A program made the position numbers and the translations under genes. A stretch of 39,792 nt of DNA, taken from Desulfobulbaceae bacterium. Lineage in GTDB: Bacteria > Desulfobacterota > Desulfobulbia > Desulfobulbales > Desulfocapsaceae. Shown here piece after piece: positions 9,752-18,595 of this stretch (the stretch's first letter is position 1; each line of letters opens with the position of its first letter). The stretch covers positions 1-39,792 of the forward strand of contig JAFLKM010000066.1 of assembly GCA_019163335.1 (NCBI GenBank), written 5' to 3'. The notes under the pieces are model-generated. The model had not been told where the DNA came from. It saw only the letters and a list, made by a program, of their open reading frames with translations, and did no database searches.

Positions 9752-11074
9752 TTATCCTTCGCTTCGGGGCAACTCTTCCCGGCTGAGATAGTGGCTGATC
9801 GTCTGGTAGAGGAGAAATGGATCACGACTGCCGGTGATTTCGCGGATGGAGTGCATGGCCAGGGTCGGGGCACCGATGTCCACGGTGGGAATTCCTAACG
9901 TAGCGGCGGTGTGAGGTCCAATGGTGCTGCCGCAGGCCATGTCACTGCGCATGACAAACTCCTGGGTGTTAACTCCGGCCTCAGCGGCAAGTGTCTTGTA
10001 AATTGCAGCGCTCACACTGGTGGTGGCATAATGCTGGTTAGCGTTGGTCTTGATCACCGGGCCGTGGTTGAGCAGGGGCAGATGTTCGGGATCGGATTTG
10101 TCGCTGAAGTTGGGGTGGATGCCGTGGGCATTGTCCATGGAGATGAAAAAGGATTTTCGCAGGGTGCGCTGTCTGGCGACAGGATCGGGGGTGATCCGCT
10201 CGAGTATTGATTGCAGAAAAGTTCCCTTGGCACCGGAGGCCGTGAGTGAACCGATTTCTTCATGGTTATTGAAGATCATCAGGCTGTTGCCGCCTTCTGA
10301 ATCTGATGTTCTGGTCTCGATCATGGCTGTGTATCCGGTAAAACAACTGAGCAGATTGTCCAGACGGCTGCCGGTGATAAATTCACTGTTCATTCCAAGG
10401 AAAGAAGGCGGCTGACAGTCATGGAAAAAGAGGTCAAAAGCCAGAATGGCAGCAGCCTTTTTCTCAGGGTGTTCCCTGTTGATCTGTTCGACAAGAATGG
10501 ATGAAAAGTTTAGGGATTCACCTTCACCTGTCTGGGAAAGAATGGGCACCAGCTCTTTCTGCTTATTGATGGCCCTGCCGTTGTTGGCCTCGCGGTCGAG
10601 ATGGATGGCAAGGCTGGGGATAATGGCCACCGGACGTTTGAAATCGATGAGCAGGGTCGCAAGCTGGTTGTCAGCTGTTGTGCAGGCCACCCTTCCAGCT
10701 ATGGAGAGGTCACGGTCAAACCAGGTGGCCAGCAGGGGCCCGCCATATACCTCGACTCCAATCTGAAAATAGGAGTGTGAGGCTGTACCGGCCAGGGGCT
10801 TTATCTGGAGTGAGGGGCTGTCCGTGTGGGCTCCAAGGAACCTGAAGCCTTGATTCTGATGATTTTCGGCAGCCAGGGTGAAGGCGGCAAGAGCCCCGTT
10901 ATCCCGGATGACAAAATAGGCATTGCCTGGTTCAAGGTTCCATTCCTGGGCTTCGAAAAGCTTGTGGAATCCAGCTGCCTGGAATCTGGCAGCCATGACC
11001 GCAACGGCATGAAAAGGAGTGGGCGAGTCGGTAAGGAACTGGAAAAAATCTTGGTTAAACTGACCTTCCTGCAT
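9752..11074 (-). CDS. apeB: M18-family aminopeptidase
   Basis: About 440 residues, the usual size for the dodecameric M18 zinc aminopeptidases that remove N-terminal residues in the cytoplasm. Metal-binding and catalytic stretches are visible: FLGAHTDSPSL near residue 80, NNHEEIGSLTASGAKG (tandem Glu of the active site), ITGSRLDNLL and the late DIGAPTLAMHSIREI. I chose the ATG at 11074 because AAAAGGAAC lies just upstream. An in-frame TTG at 11089 would add five residues. The gene overlaps closely with the transglycosylase gene that follows. The symbol rests on family resemblance. Confidence 0.9.
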   Translation of the reverse strand: MQEGQFNQDFFQFLTDSPTPFHAVAVMAARFQAAGFHKLFEAQEWNLEPGNAYFVIRDNGALAAFTLAAENHQNQGFRFLGAHTDSPSLQIKPLAGTASHSYFQIGVEVYGGPLLATWFDRDLSIAGRVACTTADNQLATLLIDFKRPVAIIPSLAIHLDREANNGRAINKQKELVPILSQTGEGESLNFSSILVEQINREHPEKKAAAILAFDLFFHDCQPPSFLGMNSEFITGSRLDNLLSCFTGYTAMIETRTSDSEGGNSLMIFNNHEEIGSLTASGAKGTFLQSILERITPDPVARQRTLRKSFFISMDNAHGIHPNFSDKSDPEHLPLLNHGPVIKTNANQHYATTSVSAAIYKTLAAEAGVNTQEFVMRSDMACGSTIGPHTAATLGIPTVDIGAPTLAMHSIREITGSRDPFLLYQTISHYLSREELPRSEG

Positions 11075-11109
11075 GGTGTTCCTTTTCAAGAGTACTCTGT
11101 CAATGAGTG

Positions 11110-11901
11110 TCAGGCCAGAGAGACCATGGCCTGATACGCGTCAGCCGTTAATTTTCGTGTCGCAGCAGATGGTTCGGGGGCGCTTGGTGATTGCTCAGCA
11201 ACATTTTTATCCGAGAACTCAGAGGACTTTTGAGCGCTGTCGTCTTCACTTTTAACCGGTTGAGCAGGAGATACTTCGGTTTCAGCCCGTTGGCTGGCCT
11301 GCAGTTCCTGTATGGCCTTCATTTCATTCATTCCCGCCTGGGCAGCTATCTGGCGGTCAGCAGCTGAGGGATTGGCGGGGGCCAGGGCGGCTCGCTTGAC
11401 GGTGCGCATCTTTTGGATGGTGGCAGCAGGCGTTGATTCTTCTCCGATGTCAATGGGGACACTGCCGCCCACTGCGTAGCGTTGTCCATCCGGACCAGTC
11501 TGGTAGGAAAAGGAGGGGCCACCGGCGGCATATTGTCCAGCCGCGGCGAGATGGGCCTGTTCATGAGCCCGCACCTCGGTATCCCTGCTTCGAAGCTGCT
11601 GAACCTGACGGAACTCGGCCTCATCCAGAGACTGCTGGTCACTGTCTTTGGCATCGGATTGACCGGGATCAGTTTCCTGCTTGTCTTCCTGCTCAGAGCT
11701 CCTGGGGGTTTGCTGGGCGGCACTCAACTCTTTTCCTTCCTTTGACAAGGACACCTGGTCTTCAGGTTGTCCGGCGGGAGCCGCTGATAATGACTGCGGC
11801 AGGTCCGACGCCTTCTTCTGCCGGCCAGTAGGAGTTAAGGACGTTTGCTGGTACGCCTGAACGCCGTAGGTCGCGCTGTCTATGGATGAGAGGTTGGGCA
11901 T
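11110..11901 (-). CDS. SprA-related putative metalloprotease
   Basis: A 263-residue protein with a central conserved block: RDTEVRAHEQAHLAAAGQYA followed by GPSFSYQTGPDGQRYAVGG and SVPIDIGEESTPAATIQKM. HEQAH fits an HExxH zinc site, and the block matches the SprA-related family of putative metalloproteases. Both ends are low-complexity and rich in Ser, Gln, Glu and Ala, without a signal peptide, so the location is unclear. The substrate is unknown. It lies just 36 bases upstream of the aminopeptidase gene on the same strand, so the two may be co-transcribed. Confidence 0.75.
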   Translation of the reverse strand: MPNLSSIDSATYGVQAYQQTSLTPTGRQKKASDLPQSLSAAPAGQPEDQVSLSKEGKELSAAQQTPRSSEQEDKQETDPGQSDAKDSDQQSLDEAEFRQVQQLRSRDTEVRAHEQAHLAAAGQYAAGGPSFSYQTGPDGQRYAVGGSVPIDIGEESTPAATIQKMRTVKRAALAPANPSAADRQIAAQAGMNEMKAIQELQASQRAETEVSPAQPVKSEDDSAQKSSEFSDKNVAEQSPSAPEPSAATRKLTADAYQAMVSLA

Positions 11902-12104
11902 GGTCTGAGTCGAGGTACGCCATGGGCGAATAAACGTCGAGTCATGAGGTTCCTTCCTTCTCCCTGTTTGACAGGAAAAAAGGTGTTGTTTTTTTCAAGT
12001 TTATGTCAGCTGCACCAGGATTTTCCTACGGAGAAAAGGTAGTACGTTAAAGTCTTTAATTATTTTTTTAAAATAAACCTTTGTCGAGAAAAATGCAATT
12101 TGGA

Positions 12105-13259
12105 TTATTCCCCCTGCTCTGTAGGGGGCGTCGTGGAAATGGAAGCTGTGTCCGGTTTTTTTGGAGATTTGGCCGCTTTTTTTTCTTTTCTGGTATCAAA
12201 GCAGACGGCGGGCAAGATATCCTGAAAGGATTCACCGTAGATTTCCCAGATGGAAACAAAGAGGGCAGCGATGATCGGGCCCACGATAATACCGATGATG
12301 CCGAACATGGCAATGCCGCCAAAGGTGGAAAAGAGGATGAAAAGATCATGCATTTCGGTGTCTTTTCCCACAAGCCTAGGTCGAATAAGGTTGTCGGCAT
12401 TGCCGGCGATCAGTCCACAGAAAACACCGACGGTGACTGCCCCTCCAATATCCTTGGTGAGAAGCAGGATAATCAGGGCTGGACCCCAGACAATGGCTGT
12501 TCCTACACTGGGGACAATGGAGAGAACGGCCATCAGGCAGCCCCAGAAAACCGGACTGGGGATACCGGCGAAGGCAAATCCCATGCCGCAAAGGGTTCCC
12601 TGGATCATGCCGATGATCAGGGTGCCCTTGATGGTGGCTCTGGCCACCGAGGTAAAACGTTGCAGCAGGTGTTGTTCGTCCTCGTTTTCCAGGGGAATGT
12701 AATAGAGGATTCTTTCAAGGAGCGACTTGCCGTCGACGAGAAAGTAAAACATGGTGTAGAGCATGATGAAGGACATGAGGGTTGCGTTGACTGTGAGCAT
12801 GGTAATGGAGGAGAGCGAGTCAATGAGCAGGGTGGAGGTGTTTCCCACCAGGTTGCCGAGCTTCTGCAGGATCATGTCCCGATGGGGAAGAAGCTCTTTG
12901 TAATAAGGTATATTATGCAGATAATCTGAGATGATGGTGGGTTGGTCAATAAATTTCTGCACCCAGGGGGTGACGGATTGGCTGACGTGGATGGCCTGGG
13001 TCACGACTACGCCGATGAGTCCGGCCAGGGGCAGGAGGACGAGACAGACCAGGATAAGAATGGTGAGCAGCGAGGCCGCATTCTTTCTGCCTTTGAGAAG
13101 GAGAAGGAGCCTGTTGTACAGAGGCGTGGTCAGCGCTGAGAAGATGGCTGCCATGAAAATAGTCATGAGAAACTGGTGCATCATGGACAAGAAAACAGCT
13201 GAGATGCCCAGAACAAAAAGAAGCAGAACCGTTTTACTAGCAATTTTAGAAGGGGTCAT
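12105..13259 (-). CDS. AI-2E/PerM-family transporter
   Basis: The roughly 384-residue membrane protein has the layout of the AI-2E exporter/PerM family. It has paired helices at the N-terminus, a long amphipathic loop (residues about 85-130 with YLHNIPYYKELLPHRD), and a C-terminal bundle with 'GIPSPVFWGCLMAVLSIVPSVGTAIVW' and the glycine-rich 'GGIAMFGIIGIIVGPIIAALF'. Family members have been linked to autoinducer-2 export or ion transport, but the substrate here cannot be read from sequence. The C-terminus ends in a basic Lys/Pro-rich tail. The frame reaches 13328, but MTPSKIASK at 13259 fits the family start better. Neither start has a clear ribosome binding site. The IS element lies 135 bp upstream. 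Confidence 0.85.
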   Translation of the reverse strand: MTPSKIASKTVLLLFVLGISAVFLSMMHQFLMTIFMAAIFSALTTPLYNRLLLLLKGRKNAASLLTILILVCLVLLPLAGLIGVVVTQAIHVSQSVTPWVQKFIDQPTIISDYLHNIPYYKELLPHRDMILQKLGNLVGNTSTLLIDSLSSITMLTVNATLMSFIMLYTMFYFLVDGKSLLERILYYIPLENEDEQHLLQRFTSVARATIKGTLIIGMIQGTLCGMGFAFAGIPSPVFWGCLMAVLSIVPSVGTAIVWGPALIILLLTKDIGGAVTVGVFCGLIAGNADNLIRPRLVGKDTEMHDLFILFSTFGGIAMFGIIGIIVGPIIAALFVSIWEIYGESFQDILPAVCFDTRKEKKAAKSPKKPDTASISTTPPTEQGE

Positions 13260-13394
13260 GGTGTGTGAACTCAGGAGAAAGAGAGAATTTTTGAAGTATG
13301 AAAAAGAGGATAATTCCGCATGAATCATTTGATTGCGTAAGTATCCTTGTTTTATCGAAGCGCTTCAAGGGGAAAAATGGGAAAGGCTTAAATA

Positions 13395-15120
13395 GAATCT
13401 CCTCAAAAAGTCACATGCTACTGAATTTATAGAGAAAAGGCACCATAAATAGTGTAAAATGTGCAAGCAATTTCCGATAAACCCTGTCAAAGGCTTGCAC
13501 ATGATTCGATATACAAGTGAACGTCAGTTGCCGCTGGATGGTTTTCTTCTGCCATTTGGTGGAACATTGAATCCATCCAACCGATGGATCAAACTCAGTC
13601 GCGCCATCCCCTGGGATGATCTTGTCAAAGGCTATCATGACAAGATGAATGCAAGGCATGGTCGTCCTGCCAAGAATGGACGACTGGTGATTGGCGCTGT
13701 GATCATCAAGCACAAACTCAGCCTGAGCGATGAGGAGACGGTGCTGCAGATCCAGGAAAACCCGTATCTTCAGTATTTTTCAGGGTTTTCCCGTTATCAG
13801 GATAAACCGCCTTTTGTGCCCAGCTTGTTTGTTGAGATTCGCCGCCGGATGGGCAGTGAAGTGTTTGATGCCTTTGAACAGGCTATCCTTACCCGCCTGG
13901 AAGAGTCCCAAAAAAAAGAAGGCTGCTGCCGGACAAAAACCACCTGCAGATTCTGGAGCAGGCCCTGGTGGATCTTCATCAAAGCATGATGAAAGGGTGT
14001 GTGGGAACACTGCTCCCAATGCCAATGAGACAGAGAGTAAAACTGAAGCTGTTGGTCACAAGGGAAAGATTGTTATTGATGCAACCGTTGCCAATCAGGC
14101 CATCCGGTATCCCACTGACCTTGGGCTTTTGAATGAGTCCAGGGAAATTTCGGAGAAGTTGATCGATGAGTTGGCAAGACAGAGCGGCGGCAAGAAGCCG
14201 CGGACGTATCGGGAGCAGGCAAGGAAACGTTATCTGAATCTTGCCAAGAATAAGCGACCGGGGAAAAATCTGCTCAGGCAGGGACTCCGACATCAGTTAC
14301 AGTATCTCCGAAGGAACCTGTCCCACATTGACCGCCTGGTTGATACGTTGAATCAGTTTCCTTTGTCCCACAGAGATCAGAAGCTGTACTGGGTCATACA
14401 ACATGTGTATGCCCAGCAGTTTGAGATGTACCATAGCCAAACGAATCATTGTGATGACCGGATTGTCAGTATCTCTCAGCCCCATGTGCGCCCGATTGTC
14501 CGGGGAAAAGCAGGCCATAAGGTTGAGTTCGGTTCAAAGATCAGCGTGAGCTTTGTTGATGGCATTGCCATGATTGACCATCTTGGCTGGGATGCCTTCA
14601 ATGAAGGCCAGGATCTGCAGGCTCAGGTGGAGAGTTACAAATCCAGATATGGTTGTTACCCTGAAGTTGTTCTTGCTGATGGAATTTACGGCACCAGAGA
14701 CAACAGAAACTACCTGAAAGAAAAGGGGATTCGCTTTGGAGGTAAGCCGCTTGGCCGTCCCAGGAAACAGACCGAGCTGAACGCTGAAGAGATCAAAAAG
14801 GCAAAAGCCCAGCGGAGACAAGATGCTCTGGAACGCATTCCCATTGAAGGAAAGTTTGGCCAAGGAAAGAACGGCTATCGTCTCAACTATATCCGAGCCA
14901 GGACAATGAAGACCGCCGAGGCATGGATCAGAAGCATCTTTCTGGTGATGAACCTGCTGATTCTCGGCAGGATTTTTCATGCCTTGAAAAGGTACACTGT
15001 AAAATTTAGTTTTTGGCGCTTTTTCCAAGATCAATTTTTGTCTTTGATACTGGACCTTGAATTGTGTGGGCTGAAAATCATTCAATCATCCAGAGTGAGA
15101 ATGACTTTTTGAGGAAACTC
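13395..15120 (+). mobile_element. Insertion sequence with 19-bp TIRs and 6-bp TSD
   Basis: The 1,726-bp element is bounded by imperfect inverted repeats: GAATCTCCTCAAAAAGTCA at 13395-13413 and, reversed, GAGTTTCCTCAAAAAGTCA at 15102-15120 (17 of 19 match). A direct repeat TAAATA flanks it on both sides (13389-13394 and 15121-15126), consistent with target duplication. It carries one transposase gene in two frames. By transposase type it belongs with the IS5/IS1182-like DDE elements. Its clean ends and intact duplication suggest a fairly recent insertion. It sits between the divergent AI-2E-family gene and the folD promoter region. Confidence 0.88.
13501..15112 (+). pseudogene. IS5/IS1182-like DDE transposase, frame break at A8
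   Basis: The N-terminal part (from about 13501) encodes a DUF772-like segment: RYTSERQLPLDGF, GRPAKNGRLVIGAVIIKHK and ENPYLQYFSGF. At a run of eight A (13910-13917) the frame changes by +1 (equivalent to -2), and the DDE part continues to 15112. That part includes KIVIDATVANQAIRYPTDLG, the PEVVLADGIYGTRDNR strand and a late ERIPIEGKFGQGKNGYRL region carrying the catalytic Glu. The joined product would be about 536 residues. The break at a homopolymer could be a decay mutation, a read error, or a programmed slip by transcriptional slippage, which some IS elements use. The stop codon lies inside the right inverted repeat. Confidence 0.75.
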
Positions 15121-15488
15121 TAAATACATTTTGCCCGTTTTATAAGACGCAGGGTGATTAGAGAGAAAAATGGTAAATTCCGAATGCCATCAAGGGGGTT
15201 GAAATGGCGTGATTATTTTATCGCCTCAGCGTATATTCAAAAAAATTGATAAATACTTAAAAAAAAATGAATGGAAAGTGAAACCTTTCTTGAAATAAAA
15301 AATAAAAGCAGTTAGTTTTGCTGAATTGACAGGGACTATTGTGATAGATGAAAAGAATTTATGCCTTTAATTCCTTCCATGGTCAGGAAAATTCGATCAT
15401 GGTGAAAGGATATAACAAGTCATATTCTTTCATTTGATAGTTACATCCATTATATATAAAATACGGTGTTAAGAATAAGGGGAAAAGG
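15121..15488 (+). promoter_or_regulatory. AT-rich spacer with candidate promoter for the WLP operon
   Basis: No gene is seen in this 368-bp AT-rich spacer. A sigma70-like promoter fits at TTGATA (15434-15439), a 17-base spacer, and TAAAAT (15457-15462), 26 bases before the folD ATG. A GGGGAAAAGG site precedes the ATG. A TTGACA further upstream (about 15326) has no good -10 partner. The IS element ends at 15120, so any older upstream regulatory DNA may have been displaced by it. Confidence 0.4.
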
Positions 15489-16376
15489 ATGACTGCTAAA
15501 ATCATAAGCGGTACGGAAGTGGCGAAGGAGATCCGTGAAGAGTTGAAAGTTGAGGTTGCCGGGTTGCTCGAAAATCATGGGGTTGTTCCTGGTCTGGTGA
15601 CGATTCTGGTGGGTGAGAATCCTGCATCCCAGTCCTATGTGGCCGCCAAGAACAAGACGGCCCATGCCCTCGGGATTCATTCCGAGCAGGTTACCCTGGC
15701 TGCCGATACCTCCGAGGCCGATCTGCTTGACTTGGTGGATAAATACAATAAAGATGCCAAGATTCACGGCATCTTGGTGCAGCTTCCCCTGCCTAAACAT
15801 ATAAACGAGGCCAACGTTCTCTATGCCATTGATCCCGAGAAGGATGTGGATGGTTTTCATCCGGTGAATGTGGGAAAAATGGTTTTGGGTGAGCAGTGTT
15901 TTCTTCCCTGTACCCCGCACGGCATTCTCGAATTACTGGTGCGCAGCGGTGTGCAGACCAGTGGTGCCGAGGTGGTGATTATTGGTCGCAGCAATATAGT
16001 CGGCAAACCCATTGCCAATCTGATGCTGCAGAAACGGTCCGGCGGAAATGCCACGGTCACCCTCTGTCACACCCGTACCAAGGATATGGCCGCCCATTGC
16101 CGACGTGCGGATATTCTGATCGCCGCTGTTGGTGTCCCGAAGATGGTTACGGCTGATATGGTGAAGGATGGAGTCGTCATCGTTGATGTCGGGGTTAATC
16201 GTATCGGGATGACCGAATCCGGGAAGGCCATTCTGGCTGGTGATGTTGATTTCGATTCGGTGAAAGAGAAGGCGTCCTTCATCACCCCGGTTCCCGGTGG
16301 TGTTGGCCCCATGACCATCACGATGCTGATGAAGAATACGGTGCAGGCTGCGAAAATGGCGGCAAAGTTGATTTAA
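15489..16376 (+). CDS. folD: Methylene-THF dehydrogenase/methenyl-THF cyclohydrolase
   Basis: The 295-residue FolD interconverts 10-formyl-, methenyl- and methylene-tetrahydrofolate, the middle of the methyl branch. The catalytic Lys region is SQSYVAAKNKTAHALGI (residues about 48-64). The substrate-binding stretch GILVQLPLPKHIN and the DGFHPVNVGKM loop follow. The Rossmann part has VIIGRSNIVGKPIANLML, and the C-terminal signature is PVPGGVGPMTITMLM. It is the first gene of the operon, 85 bp before cooS, which suggests a role in C1 energy metabolism as well as general folate supply. Whether it uses NAD or NADP cannot be told from sequence. Confidence 0.96.
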   Translation: MTAKIISGTEVAKEIREELKVEVAGLLENHGVVPGLVTILVGENPASQSYVAAKNKTAHALGIHSEQVTLAADTSEADLLDLVDKYNKDAKIHGILVQLPLPKHINEANVLYAIDPEKDVDGFHPVNVGKMVLGEQCFLPCTPHGILELLVRSGVQTSGAEVVIIGRSNIVGKPIANLMLQKRSGGNATVTLCHTRTKDMAAHCRRADILIAAVGVPKMVTADMVKDGVVIVDVGVNRIGMTESGKAILAGDVDFDSVKEKASFITPVPGGVGPMTITMLMKNTVQAAKMAAKLI

Positions 16377-16461
16377 AGTCATTGCCTGATTCAAGGTTTG
16401 GACAATATCTCGGTATTGTGTAACGTATCGTTCCCATACGATTTATTCTGGAGGAAACGCC

Positions 16462-18444
16462 ATGAGCGACGAGAGAAACGGATGCAGTTCCTGTAATACA
16501 ATTAGCGGTGCGTCGACAAAGGACCTGCTCAATCAGGATCTGGCCAAGCAGGTGCGTACTGCCTATGATCGTATTGAAAGCCGGGGCATGTCGTCCTGTT
16601 TGTTTGGCTCTGGCGGCACCTGCTGCAAGGTCTGTAATATGGGGCCCTGCCAAATTATTGACGGGGTGGAGGCCATGGTGGGAGTCTGTGGGGCAACCGC
16701 TGATACCGTCGCTGCCCGTAATTTTGCTCGTATAATTGCGGCTGGGACCGCAGCTCACACGGATCATGCGCGGGAAATGGTGCGCGGGTTTATTGCCACT
16801 GCCAAGGGTGAGACCCCGCACGAGATCAAGGATGTGCAGAAACTCCATGCCATGGCCGAGGTCTTCGGCATAGCCGTTGAGGGACGTGATAAGAACGAGA
16901 TTGCCCTTGAGCTGGGGACTAAGGCCTTGGCTGAGTTTGGTCAACAGGATGGCCTGCTCACCATGATCAAGCGGGCGCCGAAAAAACAGCAGGCAATCTG
17001 GAAAAAACTGGGCGTGGAGCCGCGCGGCATTGATCGTGAGGTTGTTGAGACCATGCATCGTACCCATATGGGTGTGGATCAGGAGTATCATAATATCATG
17101 TTGCAGGGCTCCCGTTGTGCCCTGGCCGATGGCTGGGGGGCGTCCATGCTCTCCACCGAGCTCACCGACATCATGTTTGGAACCCCGGTTCCCAGGCGTG
17201 CCATTGTTGACCTTGGGGTTTTGAAGGTGGATCATGTCAATGTGACCGTGCATGGGCACGAGCCGCTTCTCGCCGAGTCCCTGTGTCTAGCCGCTGAGGA
17301 TCCTGAGATTCTGGCCCTTGCCAAGAAAGTGGGGGCTAAGGGGATTAATCTGGCCGGGGTTTGTTGTACCGGCAACGAGATCCTCATGCGGCGTGGAATT
17401 CCAGTGGCCGGCAGTTTTATCCAGCAGGAGATGGTGTTGGCCACCGGCGCAGTCGAGGCCATGGTGGTTGATGTCCAGTGTGTCATGCAGTCCGTGGCCC
17501 AGGTGGTGAAAAACAAGCATACCGATATTATTACCACCAATTATCGGGCCAAGATGCCCGATGCCATTCATATTCAGTTTGAAGAAGAAGATGCCATGGG
17601 CTCGGCCAAAAAAATCCTGACCCATGCCATCAATAATTTTAAGAAGCGGGGCGAGTATTATATCCCCACCGACAAGAAATTCGATGTGGTGGTGGGTTTC
17701 AGCCATGAAACCATCAACTATATGTTGGGCGGACGTTTCCGCCAGAGCTACCGACCGCTCAATGACAATATTATCAATGGCCGGATCAAGGGCGTGGCTG
17801 CCATCGTTGGCTGTGAGCATTACAAATACGCCGATGATGTTCATTTCAAGATTGCCACTGAGCTGTTGAAGCACAATGTCCTGATCCTGGCCACCGGATG
17901 CGCGGCCCAGGCCTTGGGGCGACGGGGACTGATGCGGCCTGAGGCTGCGGCTCAATATTGCGGGGCGGGTCTGGCCGAGGTCTGCGAGACCGTCGGGATG
18001 CCGCCGGTCCTTCATGTCGGTTCATGTGTGGATAACAGTCGACTGCTCATTGCTTTGAGCGAGATGGTGAAAGAAGGCGGCCTTGGAGAGAGCATTGCCG
18101 ATCTGCCCGCCTGTGGCACCGCACCTTTGTGGATGAGCGAGAAGGCCGTGGCCATTGGTCAGTATTTTGTTGCAAGCGGCGCCCATGTCATCTTTCAGAA
18201 TCTTCCGGTTTCCGGTGCCAAGGCTTTTAATAAGTATCTCCTGGACGGCATGAAGGAAGAGTATGGGGCCTGCTGGGATTACGAAGAAGATCCGGTCAAG
18301 CTGGCTCACAAGATGATCAAGGCCATTGACGAGAAGCGTGAGGCCTTGGGGATCAACAAGAAACAGGATCGTGTTCTCTTTGATATGGGGATGCGCCGGG
18401 AATTGACGACCGGCATTCCGGGACTTGGATGCGGCCAGAAATAA
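16462..18444 (+). CDS. cooS: Carbon monoxide dehydrogenase catalytic subunit
   Basis: The 660-residue nickel-iron enzyme reduces CO2 to CO for acetyl-CoA synthesis, or works in reverse. The Cys pattern for the D and B clusters is plain: C46, C54, C55, C58, C63 and C76 (SSCLFGSGGTCCKVCNMGPC, then GVCGAT). Candidate C-cluster ligands lie in AGVCCTGNEIL, DVQCVMQSVAQ, ILATGCAAQALGRRG and HVGSCVDNSR. This is the bacterial CooS/AcsA type rather than archaeal CdhA. A GGAGG site is 10 bases before the ATG. Placement directly ahead of acsD, acsB and acsC shows it is the CODH half of the CODH/ACS complex (acsA in that naming). A maturation gene cooC is not present in the window. Confidence 0.97.
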   Translation: MSDERNGCSSCNTISGASTKDLLNQDLAKQVRTAYDRIESRGMSSCLFGSGGTCCKVCNMGPCQIIDGVEAMVGVCGATADTVAARNFARIIAAGTAAHTDHAREMVRGFIATAKGETPHEIKDVQKLHAMAEVFGIAVEGRDKNEIALELGTKALAEFGQQDGLLTMIKRAPKKQQAIWKKLGVEPRGIDREVVETMHRTHMGVDQEYHNIMLQGSRCALADGWGASMLSTELTDIMFGTPVPRRAIVDLGVLKVDHVNVTVHGHEPLLAESLCLAAEDPEILALAKKVGAKGINLAGVCCTGNEILMRRGIPVAGSFIQQEMVLATGAVEAMVVDVQCVMQSVAQVVKNKHTDIITTNYRAKMPDAIHIQFEEEDAMGSAKKILTHAINNFKKRGEYYIPTDKKFDVVVGFSHETINYMLGGRFRQSYRPLNDNIINGRIKGVAAIVGCEHYKYADDVHFKIATELLKHNVLILATGCAAQALGRRGLMRPEAAAQYCGAGLAEVCETVGMPPVLHVGSCVDNSRLLIALSEMVKEGGLGESIADLPACGTAPLWMSEKAVAIGQYFVASGAHVIFQNLPVSGAKAFNKYLLDGMKEEYGACWDYEEDPVKLAHKMIKAIDEKREALGINKKQDRVLFDMGMRRELTTGIPGLGCGQK

Positions 18445-18595
18445 AGAACAAAAAAATACACAGGCAGGCCAAATGAGGGTTGCAGGCTGAAGACAGAATG
18501 ACATTGGGCAGCTTATTGACAAGCCCTGAAGCGTTCAGCATAAATACCTGAGTCATAACGAATCAAGCGAGTTTTGTGATGGAGGAGCGCATCCG

